A DNA stretch of 64,000 nt from Piliocolobus tephrosceles. Its lineage: Eukaryota > Chordata > Mammalia > Primates > Cercopithecidae. A program made the translations under genes and the position numbers. Every line of letters starts with the position of its first letter. The first letter of the stretch is position 1. Shown piece after piece: positions 13,830 to 24,490 of this stretch. Below the pieces are notes generated by a model. That model saw only the letters and a program-made list of their open reading frames with translations, was not told the DNA's origin and ran no database searches. Location: positions 56,893,914-56,957,913 of the forward strand of contig NC_045443.1 in assembly GCF_002776525.5 (NCBI RefSeq), read 5' to 3'.

Positions 13830-14180
13830 ATAACTAGTAAACTACAAGAACTGGTGTTTAAAGAACAGAATGGCTCTAACTACATGAAAAGATACTCAAA
13901 AGTATTAGTAATCACAGAATGCAAATTAAAAGCACAATGAATTTTTTCATGTCTACTGCATTAGAAAAAAATTAAAAATTATGCATTGGTCAGAATATGT
14001 GGCAAGGAGAACTCTTATGCACTGCTTGTTTCAGTGTAAATTTCTACAATAAATCTTCTATCATTCCCATCCAGTATATCTGCAGAATTGTTTGCACAAA
14101 TTCCCCAAGAGAGAAAAGTACAGGAATGTTCATAGGAGCATAACGACATCTAACTGGAGACAGTTCAAATCTTTATATAT
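13830..14180 (+). mobile_element. Old L1M fragment (ORF2 3' part)
   Basis: GAATGCAAATTAAAAGCACAATGA, ATTGGTCAGAATATGTGGCAAGGAGAAC and TCTTATGCACTGCTTGTTTCAG match in order the end of L1 ORF2 (GCAAATTAAAACCACAATGAG, GGCAAGGATGTGGAG, CTCATACACTGCTGGTGGG). Stops and indels throughout. Confidence 0.6.
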
Positions 14181-14241
14181 ACTTAGGTATGGGTTACATA
14201 TAGATATAGATACATACACATGTATATTCAGAAATGACGTA

Positions 14242-14867
14242 TGGTCAATCCTTATTATGAGTGATTCCATATTTGTAAATTTGCATATCCACAGAAATTT
14301 GTGATTCACAGCACTTTTGCAATCATTTGCTGACATGCACAGAACAGCAAAAAAAGTTGTTATGCAACACTTACATTCCCAGCTGAGGTCAAACAAGGCA
14401 AGACCTTGCCTTCTGGTTTAAGTTCTCATACTGTAAACCAGTATTCTTTTTATAGTCTAATGCCATGGTTTTCACATTTTGTGCTTTTTGTTGGTGATCT
14501 TGCTATTTAAAATATTCCCTAATAGTAATGCTGAAGTGCTGTCTAGCATTCCTCCGTACAAGAAAACTGTGAAGTGTCTTATAGAAAAAATATTTGTGTT
14601 AGATAAGCCTCATTCAGACATGAGGTACGGCACTATTCACTGTAAGTTCAGTGTCAATGAATCAGCAATATGTATCAAATAAGGTGTCTTTAAACAGAAA
14701 CACACGTAAAACAAGGTTTTGTATTGATTGGTTGATAAAAATGTGATCAGAGTCTCACAAAAACCTAACCTTGTTTTTCTACTATGTGCAGCGGTTCAGC
14801 ATTTGGTAATTCAGTGTTCATGGTGACTTTATAGAACACAGCTTCCATGAATAATGAGAATCAACTG
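14242..14867 (+). mobile_element. Internally deleted Tigger-type DNA transposon
   Basis: A 626-base element lies between TA dinucleotides (14240-14241 and 14868-14869), the target of Tc1/mariner transposons. The ends are imperfect inverted repeats: TGGTCAATCCTTATTATGAG on the left against the reverse complement of ATAATGAGAATCAACTG on the right. The interior still shows a reading-frame remnant (14479-14682) with NAEVLSSIP and VNESAI, like the N-terminal helix-turn-helix of Tigger/CENP-B-type transposases. The catalytic domain is absent, so it was moved in trans. A related copy lies inverted at 30036-30718. Confidence 0.75.
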
Positions 14868-15399
14868 TACTCTGTGACATGAGATTTATAAGTCTATGTA
14901 CATCGTGTCTAAATCCAAAATTATAATATTAAATTAAAAAACTGTTTCCAAGATTACATATGTCATATGCATATTATTATATGCATATAATGTATAAAAT
15001 GTAATATATACTTGAAATATTAATAATTTTATTAAATTATTGTTATTAATTATTGTTAAGAATTAAGTGTTGACTCTGATCTATATATATTTTAGGTAAT
15101 GAAAATTTCATGTATAATATATTTAGTTTATGTATTATATATAAATTTAGGAATATATAACATATACACACATACATATATGGTAAAAGTATAAATAAAA
15201 TTAACTTAAAAGCCATCATACAATTTGGGATAGTTGTTGCCTTTTGGTAGAGAAAGAGCGATGTGGTCAGAGAAGGACACACAGAGGTGATTAGATTAAA
15301 AATGGCTATTGCTATTTTCTGAAGATCCTAAAATTATTTAATATTTTTAGAGAAATTCTAGAGGATTTCACATTCAACCTAAACTATGGTTTATTGAAC

Positions 15400-15490
15400 A
15401 CTGAACTATGTGCAGATCACTAATCTGAGGCAAGCACATACTATTTCATTTAATTCTTACACTACTCTTGTGAGGTAGGTACTCTTCATG
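15400..15490 (-). repeat. MIR fragment
   Basis: TTTAATTCTTACACTACTCTTGTGAGGTAGGTACTCTT is the antisense MIR block (TTAATCCTCACAACAACCCTATGAGGTAGGTACTATT). Confidence 0.6.
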
Positions 15491-15724
15491 CAATTTTTTT
15501 TTGGCACTCGAGATTGTCATGCATTTTTCACTTTAAGATTTGGCTTTAAAAGTTATAGCTTCTACATTAAATGTAATAAAAGACATAGAATTTCGAAAGC
15601 CACATATATATTTTTTCTCTCTAAAAATGTAATTTTAAGATCTTCACTCATTGTCATTTTATGTATAATTTTAATAAAAATTAGGATAATGATAGGTAAA
15701 TTTGTCTAGTACATATTAGTCATG

Positions 15725-15885
15725 CCATTTACATGTAGTCTTCTGTCAATGCTCTTAATTGCCTTATAAACTAAATATAGTTATTATCCTGTTTTTACAG
15801 ATGACACCACAGACTCAGTTTTATTACTTTACTAAGCATTACAAAGTAAATGATGGAGCCGGTATTTGTAGCATTTGAAGCTCTT
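15725..15885 (-). repeat. MIR fragment
   Basis: CTCTTAATTGCCTTATAAACTAAATATAG, then CCTGTTTTTACAGATGACACCACAGACTCAG and AAGTAAATGATGGAGCCGG follow the antisense MIR order (TTTTACAGATGAGGAAACTGAGGC...GGCAGAGCCGG). Confidence 0.55.
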
Positions 15886-15980
15886 ATGCTTAATTTTCAT
15901 GCCACAAGATGAAACCATGTAAAGGAAAATAGGCTTAAATGTGCAATTTCACAATAAACTAGAATTTTAGAAAATAGAAT

Positions 15981-16008
15981 TGTGTATGTGTGTGTGTGTG
16001 TGTGTGTA
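15981..16008. repeat. (TG)n microsatellite
   Basis: TGTGTATG followed by about ten uninterrupted TG units; a likely length-variable marker. Confidence 0.9.
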
Positions 16009-16139
16009 TACATTCTCTTTTCTATTTTATTCTTTGTATAGGAGCAAACCAAGTAGAATGCTTTTAAAGGATCTATAAATTCAAATTATTTTAGTATAAG
16101 AGTGTTCCATTTCTTAAGGTGGAGCATATTTAAATGCTG

Positions 16140-16260
16140 AGAAAATTCTAATTCATAGAATTTATACTAGTGTTGACACCTATTTATTGTGTGAGTCTAC
16201 ACACACCTCTTTACTTTCCTATGGGCATAGTTTCCTGTCTGTAAAATGGAAATCCCATAT
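16140..16260 (+). repeat. MIR-like fragment
   Basis: GTGTGAGTCTACACACACCTCTTTACTTTCC followed by GCATAGTTTCCTGTCTGTAAAATGGAAATCC resembles the MIR block ending CAGTTTCCTCATCTGTAAAATGGG. Confidence 0.5.
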
Positions 16261-17859
16261 TTATAACATGATTTGAATATTAGTGCATTATAATATTTGT
16301 ATTGATATTATTATTTTAAAATATGGGTTTAAGATTACTTAGAAATGTTATTTATGATCTTTGAAGTGAGTAAAAAATAAATCATCCAGTTGTATTTCTG
16401 AATGTTTACTATAGCAGATGTGATAAAAACTACAATAGTTTAAACTCATGAATTAGTTATAAAAGATGGTTTAGTTTTCTTTATGCAAGCAGGAAAACTG
16501 CAGAGTTTAAGCCCCATAACTGTTTTTACATGCTGATTATACAACAGAGAGTAGTTTACCACATAAATGTCCTTTGGTATTTCCTCAGTATTCGTCTATG
16601 GTTTCTTTTTTAAATTTTCAAGCAATAAAATAGATACTTTAAAATATGGTAATAAAATTTAGTAATATATAGATTCAGATTCTTTAGACAACTTTCAAAG
16701 ATCATTTGCTATTTTCAACTGGTTTCACTAACACTTACAATATTTATTTCCTTTTCTTTTTTCCTTAAATATTACACATCTTCAAAGATACTATTTCCAA
16801 TTCACATGTGATGTAAAGTCATCATGTTAGGTTAACTGAAGACCAAGGAGAAATAAATTTAACTCCCAATTAATAGATGAATTGATAGATAGAAGACAGG
16901 TAATTTTTATGTTTCTAAGAAAGCAAAAATGATTGCAAAAGCAAGCTGTACACATGCTGAAGACTACAAACCATCTCAAAATAATTATTGAGAGGTGTGG
17001 TATTTTGGGTTGATTTTAGCAATTTTAGCATTTGCATGACATTAACTTATAGAAGTGGCTTTGCCCCGATTACTGTAATTGACTAGGCTCTACATTATGT
17101 GCATTATTTGTTTGTGGTTAAAGCCTTTCATTTGACCTTGTCACTATAGTTTCCATGACATTTTTTGGTAGGCTTCTAACATACAGATGTATACCTATAA
17201 AATAAAATATTTCAAGTTATTTTATTCATTTTTTGAAAATCAGATGCCTGTGACTATTTTGATCAATAAGAATACTATAGATATGCAGAGAAGCTGTAAT
17301 AAAAATGCCAACGATTTTTTTTTGCTTGCTTTTTGTCTCCGTAAATTACATTACTCAGTAGTCTTATTTCTAATTCTATTTATATTATCTGTAAAGTCAG
17401 CAGTGATTAGTGAAATCGAGTCCCTTCCATTGCTGTTTTACTTGGGTAAGGCTTCTTAATATTTCTGAAATTTGTCACATTTTAAAAATACAAAAAAAAT
17501 ACAGGAAAAGGCTTTTATTGAAACTAAATTGAATACTTACTGAAAATAAAAAGCTTGTATGTAGCATAATAAGTACACAATATTTATTGAGTGAGATCCC
17601 CTTATCCATTTTTGTATACTTTATAGATTACATTATAGCTTACTTTGAGTATCATGCATTAATTCAATAAGATAAGTAATTTGAACTCTTGAGACTGTTC
17701 CATCAAATTAATGCCACTGTATCTAAAGCCATATTTTGTATCTGTATATTTAGTCAGGAATAACTTTAAATTTTACTTTATTGTATTTTCTTGGGAGAAT
17801 CAGAAGGATTTGCCTTTTTCATACCATTTAACAATTTTTAAAATTTTTTTCACCTACAG

Positions 17860-18065
17860 TGTCTAATAGAATGGTAGGCACATTTATCAATTATACCTCT
17901 ACTTCCTATAAAATAGTAATTTGGGACTGCTTTTTAAAGAATAACCATATATCAAAGCATCACATTGTACCCCATAAATATATAATAGATACAAGTAAAT
18001 ATATAAAAAAGCTAAATTTTTTGATGTATGAGTATATAAATAAGACATGTAAAATATATTTATAA
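17860..18065 (+). mobile_element. Old L1 3' end fragment
   Basis: ATATCAAAGCATCACATTGTACCCCATAAATATATAATA is a landmark of L1M 3' tails, and AT-rich sequence follows. The 5' limit is uncertain. Confidence 0.5.
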
Positions 18066-18160
18066 AAAACATTTTTTAAAATGAGATATTTTCTGTACAA
18101 ATCATTGTGGCAATTAAAAGTCTTATTTAGCTATTTTATTTTAATTAAAAAACATTTTAG

Positions 18161-18236
18161 GGATAGGGCCTCTCTCTGTCACCCAGGATAGAGTGCAATG
18201 GCTCCATCAGAGCTCACTGCAGCCTTGAACTACTGG
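18161..18236 (-). mobile_element. Alu fragment (old, antisense)
   Basis: GGGCCTCTCTCTGTCACCCAGGATAGAGTGCAATGG and CAGAGCTCACTGCAGCCTTGAACTACTGGG match the right monomer of an antisense old Alu (AluJ or a free right monomer). It stops abruptly at an L1 tail. Confidence 0.8.
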
Positions 18237-18238
18237 GT

Positions 18239-18445
18239 GAGTATAGTTAGTAATACTGTATAGTATACTGGTAATTTGCCAACAGAGTAGATTTCAGGTG
18301 TTCTGTGCACAAAAATGAGAAGCGGTAGCTCTGTGAGGCGAGGGGTATGTTAATTAGGTTGACTGTCGTAATCATTTTTGCTATGAATGTGTATAACAAA
18401 ACGTTTTACACCTTAAATATATAATTTTTATTTTTAAAAAATAGT
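18239..18445 (+). mobile_element. Old L1M 3' end
   Basis: GAGTATAGTTAGTAATACTGTATAGTATACTGG, AGAGTAGATTTCAGGTGTTC, GTTAATTAGGTTGACTGTCGTAATCATTTTTG and CACCTTAAATATATAATTTTTATT follow the order of L1M 3' tails, abutting Alu pieces on both sides. Confidence 0.7.
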
Positions 18446-18448
18446 GGG

Positions 18449-18746
18449 GGCCGGAGGTGGTGGCTCACACCTGTAATCCCAACACTTTGGGAGGCTGAGG
18501 TGGGTGGATCATCTGAGGTCAAGAGTTTGAGACCAACTTGGCCAATGTGACGAAACCCCATCTCTACTAAAAATACAAAAATTAGCCAGGCATAGTGGCA
18601 CCTGCCTGTAATTCCAGCTACTAGGGGGCTGGGGCATGAGGATCGCTTGAACCTGGGAGGCAGAGGTTGCAGTGAGCCAGTATCATGACACTGCACTCCA
18701 ACCTGGGCCACAGAGTGAGACTCCGTTCCCCACCCCCCCAAAAAAG
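18449..18746 (+). mobile_element. Alu SINE (AluS-like)
   Basis: Complete dimer from GGCCGGAGGTGGTGGCTCACACC to AGAGTGAGACTCCGTTCC, with the middle A-rich linker CTAAAAATACAAAAATTAGCC. The tail is CCCCACCCCCCCAAAAAA, an unusual C-rich replacement of the poly-A start. It landed at the A-rich end of the L1 tail on its left. Confidence 0.93.
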
Positions 18747-18792
18747 TGAGTTAGAGTTATCTCTACAATCATCAAAAAGCTAGACAACAGAA

Positions 18793-18795
<3 letters not shown>

Positions 18796-18825
<30 letters not shown>
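18796..18825. repeat. Poly-A tract
   Basis: Thirty consecutive A residues following AACAGAAAGC, about 50 bases beyond the Alu at 18449-18746. It may be the tail of a small retrocopy, but no body is recognisable. Confidence 0.85.
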
Positions 18826-18826
<1 letters not shown>

Positions 18827-19262
18827 CCAATAGATCATGTCAAAAGGCTGTGCAACCATCATTTCATTCCTTGGCTTAGCCTTAAGCAGGAAGGAAAGAT
18901 GAGACCAAAATTATCAATTATTGAGGTTAAAACACTGGTGATTGAAGTCGAATATGTATGAGATCTATCCTAGGGCTCCGTCTGATGTATAATGTAAAAT
19001 TGTACTTCAGTTCAGATCTAAATTCTTCACTTTGAGTAATTTTTGTTTCAATAATCACATTAAATTATTTAAATATTTAGCCCACAATAATCAAAGGTAT
19101 ATAACTTGCATTGATTTTTTTTTTTTGTACATTTTCTGGTAATTTTCTGAATAGAAGAGTGTGAAAAATATTCATGAAAAATCATATTGTAGTTGTAACT
19201 AGAAAGTACTATTTTAGTGACTATCAAGAGTGGTAAACAAAAGGGGAAATAAAATTTAAACT

Positions 19263-19306
19263 GTTATTTCATTTTTTTAAATATAGATTACTTGAATTTT
19301 CATTAG
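19263..19306 (+). promoter_or_regulatory. SLC16A7: Splice acceptor region of the SLC16A7 start-codon exon
   Basis: Two AG acceptors precede the start codon. The first is at 19285-19286, after a T-rich tract (TTATTTCATTTTTTTAAATATAG), which would give a 30-base 5' untranslated stretch in this exon. The second is at 19305-19306 (GAATTTTCATTAG), which would give 10 bases. The longer pyrimidine tract favours the first. Neither choice changes the protein, because no ATG lies between 19287 and 19316. Confidence 0.7.
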
Positions 19307-19316
19307 AGGAGCAGAA

Positions 19317-19533
19317 ATGCCACCAATGCCAAGTACCCCACCTCTGCATCCACCTCCAGATGGAGGATGGGGCTGGGTTGTGGTTGGAGCAGCTTTTATC
19401 TCCATTGGATTTTCATATGCATTCCCCAAAGCCATCACCGTATTCTTCAAAGAAATTCAGCAAATATTCCACACTACCTACAGTGAAATAGCATGGATAT
19501 CATCCATTATGCTGGCTGTTATGTACGCAGGAG
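19317..19533 (+). CDS. SLC16A7: First coding exon of monocarboxylate transporter 2 (MCT2), 5' part only
   Basis: MCT2 is a proton-coupled plasma-membrane carrier for lactate, pyruvate and ketone bodies. In this family it works with a single-pass ancillary glycoprotein such as embigin or basigin. The exon encodes residues 1-72 plus the first base of codon 73, about 15% of a protein of roughly 478 residues. A proline-rich N-terminus (residues 1-14) is followed by the family signature DGGWGW (15-20) at the start of the first membrane helix (about 17-37). Lys38 in FPKAITVFFKEI lies where the proton/substrate-linked lysine of MCT1 sits. The start of helix 2 (AWISSIMLAVMYAGG) closes the exon. The N-terminal MPPMPS and HTTYSEIAW match MCT2 rather than MCT1 from memory. 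The ATG is chosen because it is the first in the exon, has a purine at -3 and gives the known N-terminus. The reading frame stays open to 19568, but that part is intron. No frameshift or stop is seen, so this looks like a functional exon and not a retrocopy, since both splice sites are intact. Confidence 0.95.
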
Positions 19534-19539
19534 GTAAGC
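19531..19539 (+). promoter_or_regulatory. SLC16A7: Splice donor of the SLC16A7 start-codon exon
   Basis: The sequence GAG|GTAAGC fits the vertebrate donor consensus (AG|GTAAG) exactly, with GT at 19534-19535. It leaves the reading frame in phase 1, after the first base of a glycine codon. An intron at this Gly-Gly point just inside helix 2 is shared by SLC16A family members as I recall them. Confidence 0.92.
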
Positions 19540-20464
19540 TTCTTGCAGTAAATAGAATCCTGAATTAAGAAAATAATTCCTCCGTGTCACAATGTTTTAC
19601 ATATAGTGTCTTGGTATGTTAAAACCCTGTTTTTATGTTATAGTCACTTAAAACCAATCAAAAGTATAATTAGAACTGAACTTTCAATGATTTTAGTGAT
19701 TCAGCATCTTAAGCTCTTTGCTTTGAATCGAGTCTTAATAGGGGATTTGTTTGAATAAGAATTTGTAAGCACAAAGCAAGATTTACTAAATTATGGAATT
19801 TCCAAGTGAAACTACTTCATTTAGTTTGAAATAAAGTTCACATCATATTGCTGATGTAATTTTTCACTATTGCAACCTCTGGTAGAAATGCTTTCTTCTG
19901 AATGAGAAGAAAATTTAAGTTGCTGACAGTTTATAAGCCCAGAAAGTACGTCACTTTAAGCTGCAAAAATGAAGTGTTAACATGTACATTCTAGACCCAT
20001 TCAAATTTGTGTGACTGAAATGATTATTTATCTCTGTAAGACTCATTAAATATGACATCTTTTTAACTTAAATGGTTGCCTGAAAATTATCTTATTACAT
20101 TCTATGTTCAAATGAGGGTATGAGTCATGAAGGATAATGAATAGATCAAAGTACCATCCCACTTCTAAATGTTAAAAATTTGGAATTATTGGTGCCTTAT
20201 TATGTCACCTATTTTCTTTAAATCAATCTCAGTAGCAGACCAGACTCTCTTGTAGAATTTTTAGAAAGTCATTTCTTAAAATATATCTTTTAGAGTTTTT
20301 ATTTTTCAAGTGGATATTTGACTTTCAGGGATAGATATAGACTCAGACTATAGTCATTTAAAGAAATTATATCAATTATCTTCTGTGATTTCTTATTTTT
20401 CAAGTAAGGATAATATGGCTCTTAGTCATGGAGATAGGACATTAGTATAATATCCAGTATTTAG

Positions 20465-20665
20465 TAATATTTACTTTCACCCAAGGCCTAAGTACTTAAT
20501 ATGTGTGATATGACTTAATCCTCTTAATGATCCGTGAAATAAGTATTATCTTCTCTTTATTCCATAGCTGAAGAAATAGGATAAGATAGCTCTCCCAAGT
20601 CAAACAGCTTGTTAATGGCAAATAGAGACTGCAACTCCAAGCATTTAGCACCTGTGGTCTCTGAC
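20465..20665 (-). repeat. MIR SINE
   Basis: ACTTAATCCTCTTAATGATCCGTGAAATAAGTATTATC, CCATAGCTGAAGAAATAGGATAAG and CTCCCAAGTCAAACAGCTTGTTAATGGCAAA follow the antisense MIR order closely (TTAATCCTCAC...TTACAGATGAGGAAACTGAGG...CCAAGGTCACACAGCTAGTAAGTGGC). Confidence 0.7.
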
Positions 20666-20888
20666 TTTTATATCTAGAGAGTGACATCTTTCTCTTTACA
20701 TCTAGAGAGTGACAAAGCCAGATCTAGCCCAGGCCTTCTGTAAACCTAATTCAGTTCTTTCCACCTCAGCTCAGTGGCTTGTGTACCACCTCCACCAACA
20801 TCATTTGTTCAGTGACATAATAATTATTCTTTAGGACATTATCTTTTTCTTGTACTACGAAGGTAAACAGTTGATCCTGAAATAATTC

Positions 20889-20940
20889 TGTGTGTGTGTG
20901 TATGTGTGTGTGCGTGTGTGTTTGTGTGTGTTTGTGTGTT
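20889..20940. repeat. (TG)n microsatellite
   Basis: TG units interrupted by TA, GCG and TTT variants over about 52 bases. Confidence 0.9.
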
Positions 20941-21499
20941 GGTGTTGGAATGTGTTTTCTACTTTTTATGTATAGTGATTTTATATTAATACAGCATATG
21001 TTTCCCTTATCCATTTGGTTAGATTAAACATGCATTTGTCTTCCAGTATAAAAAGGTATCCTTTAAATACTATTTGGGCATGTCAATGCAAAATTCTACT
21101 TCTAACACACATTCTGTGAATCTCTTTGGACAGTTGCTTTATAGATTGTAAGAATGTTATTTCTTATGACCATAGAAACAGTAGGTATTATAGAGTAGAT
21201 ATTCCCATATCCTGCGGGACAGTTGTTGTTTAATAATGTTTTGCTAGATAGAGCAGCACATAATCATCTTGACTTAAACTCCAAAACATGCTAATATTAA
21301 GATATGTAGGAGTTTTTTTTTTTTTGTCTCTTAAATACAATTGAAATAGTCTCTTCTAGTGAATTAATGTAAGTCCATTGAATTTGAACTTCAGGTCTTA
21401 TATAGTCATAATTCTTTATTGAGCAGATAGTTGACTAACTCATCAGTAGGACACATTTTTATACACCGTTTTAGTTAACCAAATCTTAATTTACATTGT

Positions 21500-21810
21500 C
21501 TATTAGTTTTCAGACCTCAGAGTTTCAATGACTTAAAACAATATGGTTTATTTCTTGCTGAAGCAATGTTTCAACAGGTGGCTATTTCATCACCCAAGGC
21601 TTTGTATGTTGTTCCCTAAATCTGCTCCATCTGCTGGACAAATAGTAAAGGCAGACAGCACAGAAGATCATGTGGACTATTTTAGGGGGTAGGCCTGGAA
21701 GGAATAAACATTATTTCTGTACGTATTCCATTGATCAGAACACTTATACTGCCCTACCCAGAGTCAGGGACCATGGATGCTGGGAAATGCAGCCTTCCTA
21801 AAGGAAGAAA
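21500..21810 (+). repeat. Ancient LTR-like/unclassified repeat
   Basis: CAATGACTTAAAACAATATGGTTTATTTCTTGCTG, then CCATTGATCAGAACACTTATACTGCC and GGATGCTGGGAAATGCAGCC resemble a common old mammalian repeat (TTAAAACAACAAATTTATTTCT...CATTGGCCAAAACTTAGTCACATG...GAGGCTGGGAAATGTAG). Family not named with confidence. Confidence 0.45.
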
Positions 21811-22749
21811 CACAACTACAAAACATCCAGCCGGTCCTAGACAGAGCTTGGTTTCTCAACGTTCTCCATTGAACAAAATAAGCGTGTGTTTATAGACTTG
21901 CCTATGACAGCCCTCCACCCTCTGGCTGGATCTAAAAGAAACATTAGAATGTGCAATGGCATAATTAACTTTCTCCAACCACTAAATCTCAATATGAAAT
22001 TATGAAAAGTAAATATCCTATATTTACTACAAATAAATGTTTTCATTTTATTCATACTTACTTTTCTATTTTAATATGTATGGTATAAATTTTTAAAAGC
22101 ACAAAAGAATTCTTTTGAAATTCATGAAGAAAATGGTAGTTTGTTAAAATAGTTATAAATTTGGAAAAAGCTGCCTTAAAATTTTTAGGGTGATAGGGAT
22201 TTTATATATGCTTGTTTTGTGAAAGCAATGCTAGATACATATAAATTCTTAGTATTTAGTAATTGATGATGGCAATATCTAGGTTAGATCCAAGTAAATA
22301 CCTGGAATATTGCCTAAAGTCCTCCATTATCAGGGCTAAAACATGTAAATGTTTCTTGTCTGGCCATAGAGAAAAGTCAGGAATTGAAGAAATTCTGCTC
22401 ACCTTTGGTCCTTCTTTTAAAACTGTAAACACAATTCTATGCCCATTGTCTAGTGGATGAAAATGCTTTTACCTGCCATGTCCACTGTTGAATATAGATC
22501 TTACACATTTACATAGTTTGTTGGAAATAACGTCTACATCTTATCCTGATAATTAATTTCTAATCTTTTAACCAAAAATAATTGGCATACTTAAAATTAT
22601 AATTTAATGTGGAAACAGTTTTCTTAATGTGGATGCGATAATTTTTTTTTTCAGAAACATAGTAACTATTTAGAACAAAAAGTCTGATATCGTCAGTTAA
22701 TCTAAGACACAGGTATTAGTCCTGTTACTCACATTCCAGTCTTTCTTCA

Positions 22750-22925
22750 AGTGTGGTCTACAAAATGTTTTGCTTCTGAGTCATGAGTCTTGTTAAAAAT
22801 GAGGTCCTGGGCCTTATCCCAAATCCTTTTTTATCAGGATTTCTGTTGATAGAGTTCAGAAACTTGCATTTTAACAAGCATCTCCGAAAACAACTTCACT
22901 TTATACACAACACAGGGGTTCACTG
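22750..22925 (+). mobile_element. MER5A-like hAT MITE
   Basis: AAGTGTGGTCTACAAAATG, TTGTTAAAAATGAGGTCCTGGGCCTTATCCC, AACTTGCATTTTAACAAGCATC and a final GGGGTTCACTG match in order MER5A (GTGTGGTCC...GTTAGAAATGCAGAATCTCGGGCCCCACCCC...CTGCATTTTAACAAGATCCCC). A non-autonomous hAT-Charlie element, diverged. Confidence 0.6.
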
Positions 22926-24294
22926 TTGTAGAAGAAAATCAAAATTTGATTTTAAAATACTTAAATTTTCATATAATATATGAAATATATTTACAGGAGT
23001 CTTTTAGGTTGATGATTATAAAATAAATTTAAAGAGCATAAGGTGAAAAGACATAGTTTAATATGAAGTATAATGAGTCTCTCTAGCAAGTAGCTGAAAT
23101 ATTCTGTTCAATGCAGTGCTAATTGCGTTAGCCTAGAGAACACCTAAGATCTGACACATTCATTAGGGCTTAGCACTCAACCTATTAATCACTACTGTGG
23201 GGTCACTGAGTAAGACAGAGCATGTTCAGAGGCCTGGCCTGTGATGTCAGGACTGGAGTCTCTTGTAGTAATTAGTTGGCATCTGGGCTTTGGTAGCAAG
23301 GTATTATCTTCCCTTCTGATGTCTGAATTAAAAATGAAACTAATGAAAGGTTTGCAGGAAGGATAGGAAAGAATGCAAATTATGTTTATACCTTACTTCA
23401 TCCTTAGAATAATGGCATTAAATTACAGCAACCCATCTGGATGTCCATATGTTCTCCTGGAGGTCTAGCAAATTTTAGCTAATAGGTCAAACAGTGTGGT
23501 CACCCCATTAATAAAGCACTAAGTAGAGGTAGAAAACAGAATTTAAACTTTCTACACTGTTTAGAAGGACATAGGGTTTTATTTTTTAAATAGCGATTAC
23601 ATAGGATTGTCTTTAGGACAATATTTGTTTTTGTATTCTATTGAATGATAATCTATACATGGTTACCTATACAGTTACTGACTACAGATTTTGGACTGCC
23701 AGTTTCTATGAGTACTTTATGTGACTTTTCTGGTAAAAATCCGTTCTGACTTGGAAGAATTAGCCATTCTGGAGAGAAGAATTGGCTTTGTCTCCATGGT
23801 AACTTATTTTTCTGTTTTATGTGAATAGTGAAGGCCAATTGTGTGAAAGTAAGGGTAATAATTTTGTGATGAACTACTTTACACAGGTATTGAACATTAG
23901 AACACTGAGCTTATTTTACTGGAGGCCAAGAAGCAAAAGGCTTTAACATAGCAGATTGGTGGTCATAACATCAAATACGTATTTTTCTATTCTCTTAAAA
24001 TTTTAAATAAGCTCAATATATTATTCTGCATTGTGCCCTAATATTTTGCAGAATGAGGGAGGCTATTAAAATAATTCATACTGTGCAATGTCTTAGCAAC
24101 AATAAAAAAAGAAAATCATTCCATTCCTGTGTTTGAGATAGCTAGGGCTTTCATCTTAGATTTATAAAAAGCACAAAGTACGAGGTACACTTTGACAGCC
24201 CTGTGCAAGTAGGCTGTGGACTTTTTATATCTCTGCCGTGTTAGACTCTTTTTTTTCATCCGTAGGTATAAATATTACTAAACCTTTCTAGGAA

Positions 24295-24490
24295 ATATGG
24301 CACAGTGTGGCAGAAACTATTATGCTCACCATGTATCCATGCACTCCTCTATATTTCCCAGCTTTCCTCCCCTTAGGCTGAGGCCAAGTGACTATTTCTG
24401 ACCAATTAAATATAAGTGGAAGGATGTATGTCCCTCTGGACACCTCCTGGCAAGGTGGTTTGATCTGGCATGCATCTTCCCTTTCTCTGC
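24295..24490 (+). repeat. Possible old interspersed repeat
   Basis: TCCCAGCTTTCCTCCCCTTAGGCTGAGGCCAAGTGACTATTTCTGACCAATTAAATATAAGTGGAAGGATG resembles a frequently seen old LTR-like repeat (GAGGCCATGTGAC...TTCTGGCCAATGGAATGTGAGCAGAAGTGATG). Family not assigned. Confidence 0.4.

Larger units (their letters stand above)
1..19286 (+). other. SLC16A7 upstream intron / 5' untranslated part of the gene
   Basis: This is AT-rich, non-coding sequence upstream of the start-codon exon. I see no CpG island and no convincing promoter, so the SLC16A7 promoter is presumably left of the window. Named repeats are listed separately. I recognise nothing in the main unassigned stretches: about 670-1074, 2840-4580, 5100-5560, 5831-6464, 6910-8394, 9241-10660, 11052-13829, 14870-15399, 16260-17858 and 18826-19262. 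A 52-base T-rich tract lies at 317-368 and another at 10671-10689. Confidence 0.7.

Noticed and set aside
19534..19568. Extension of the MCT2 frame to codon 83 (KLLAVNRILN)
   Set aside because: It lies past a perfect splice donor and does not resemble the next MCT segment; it is intron read-through.
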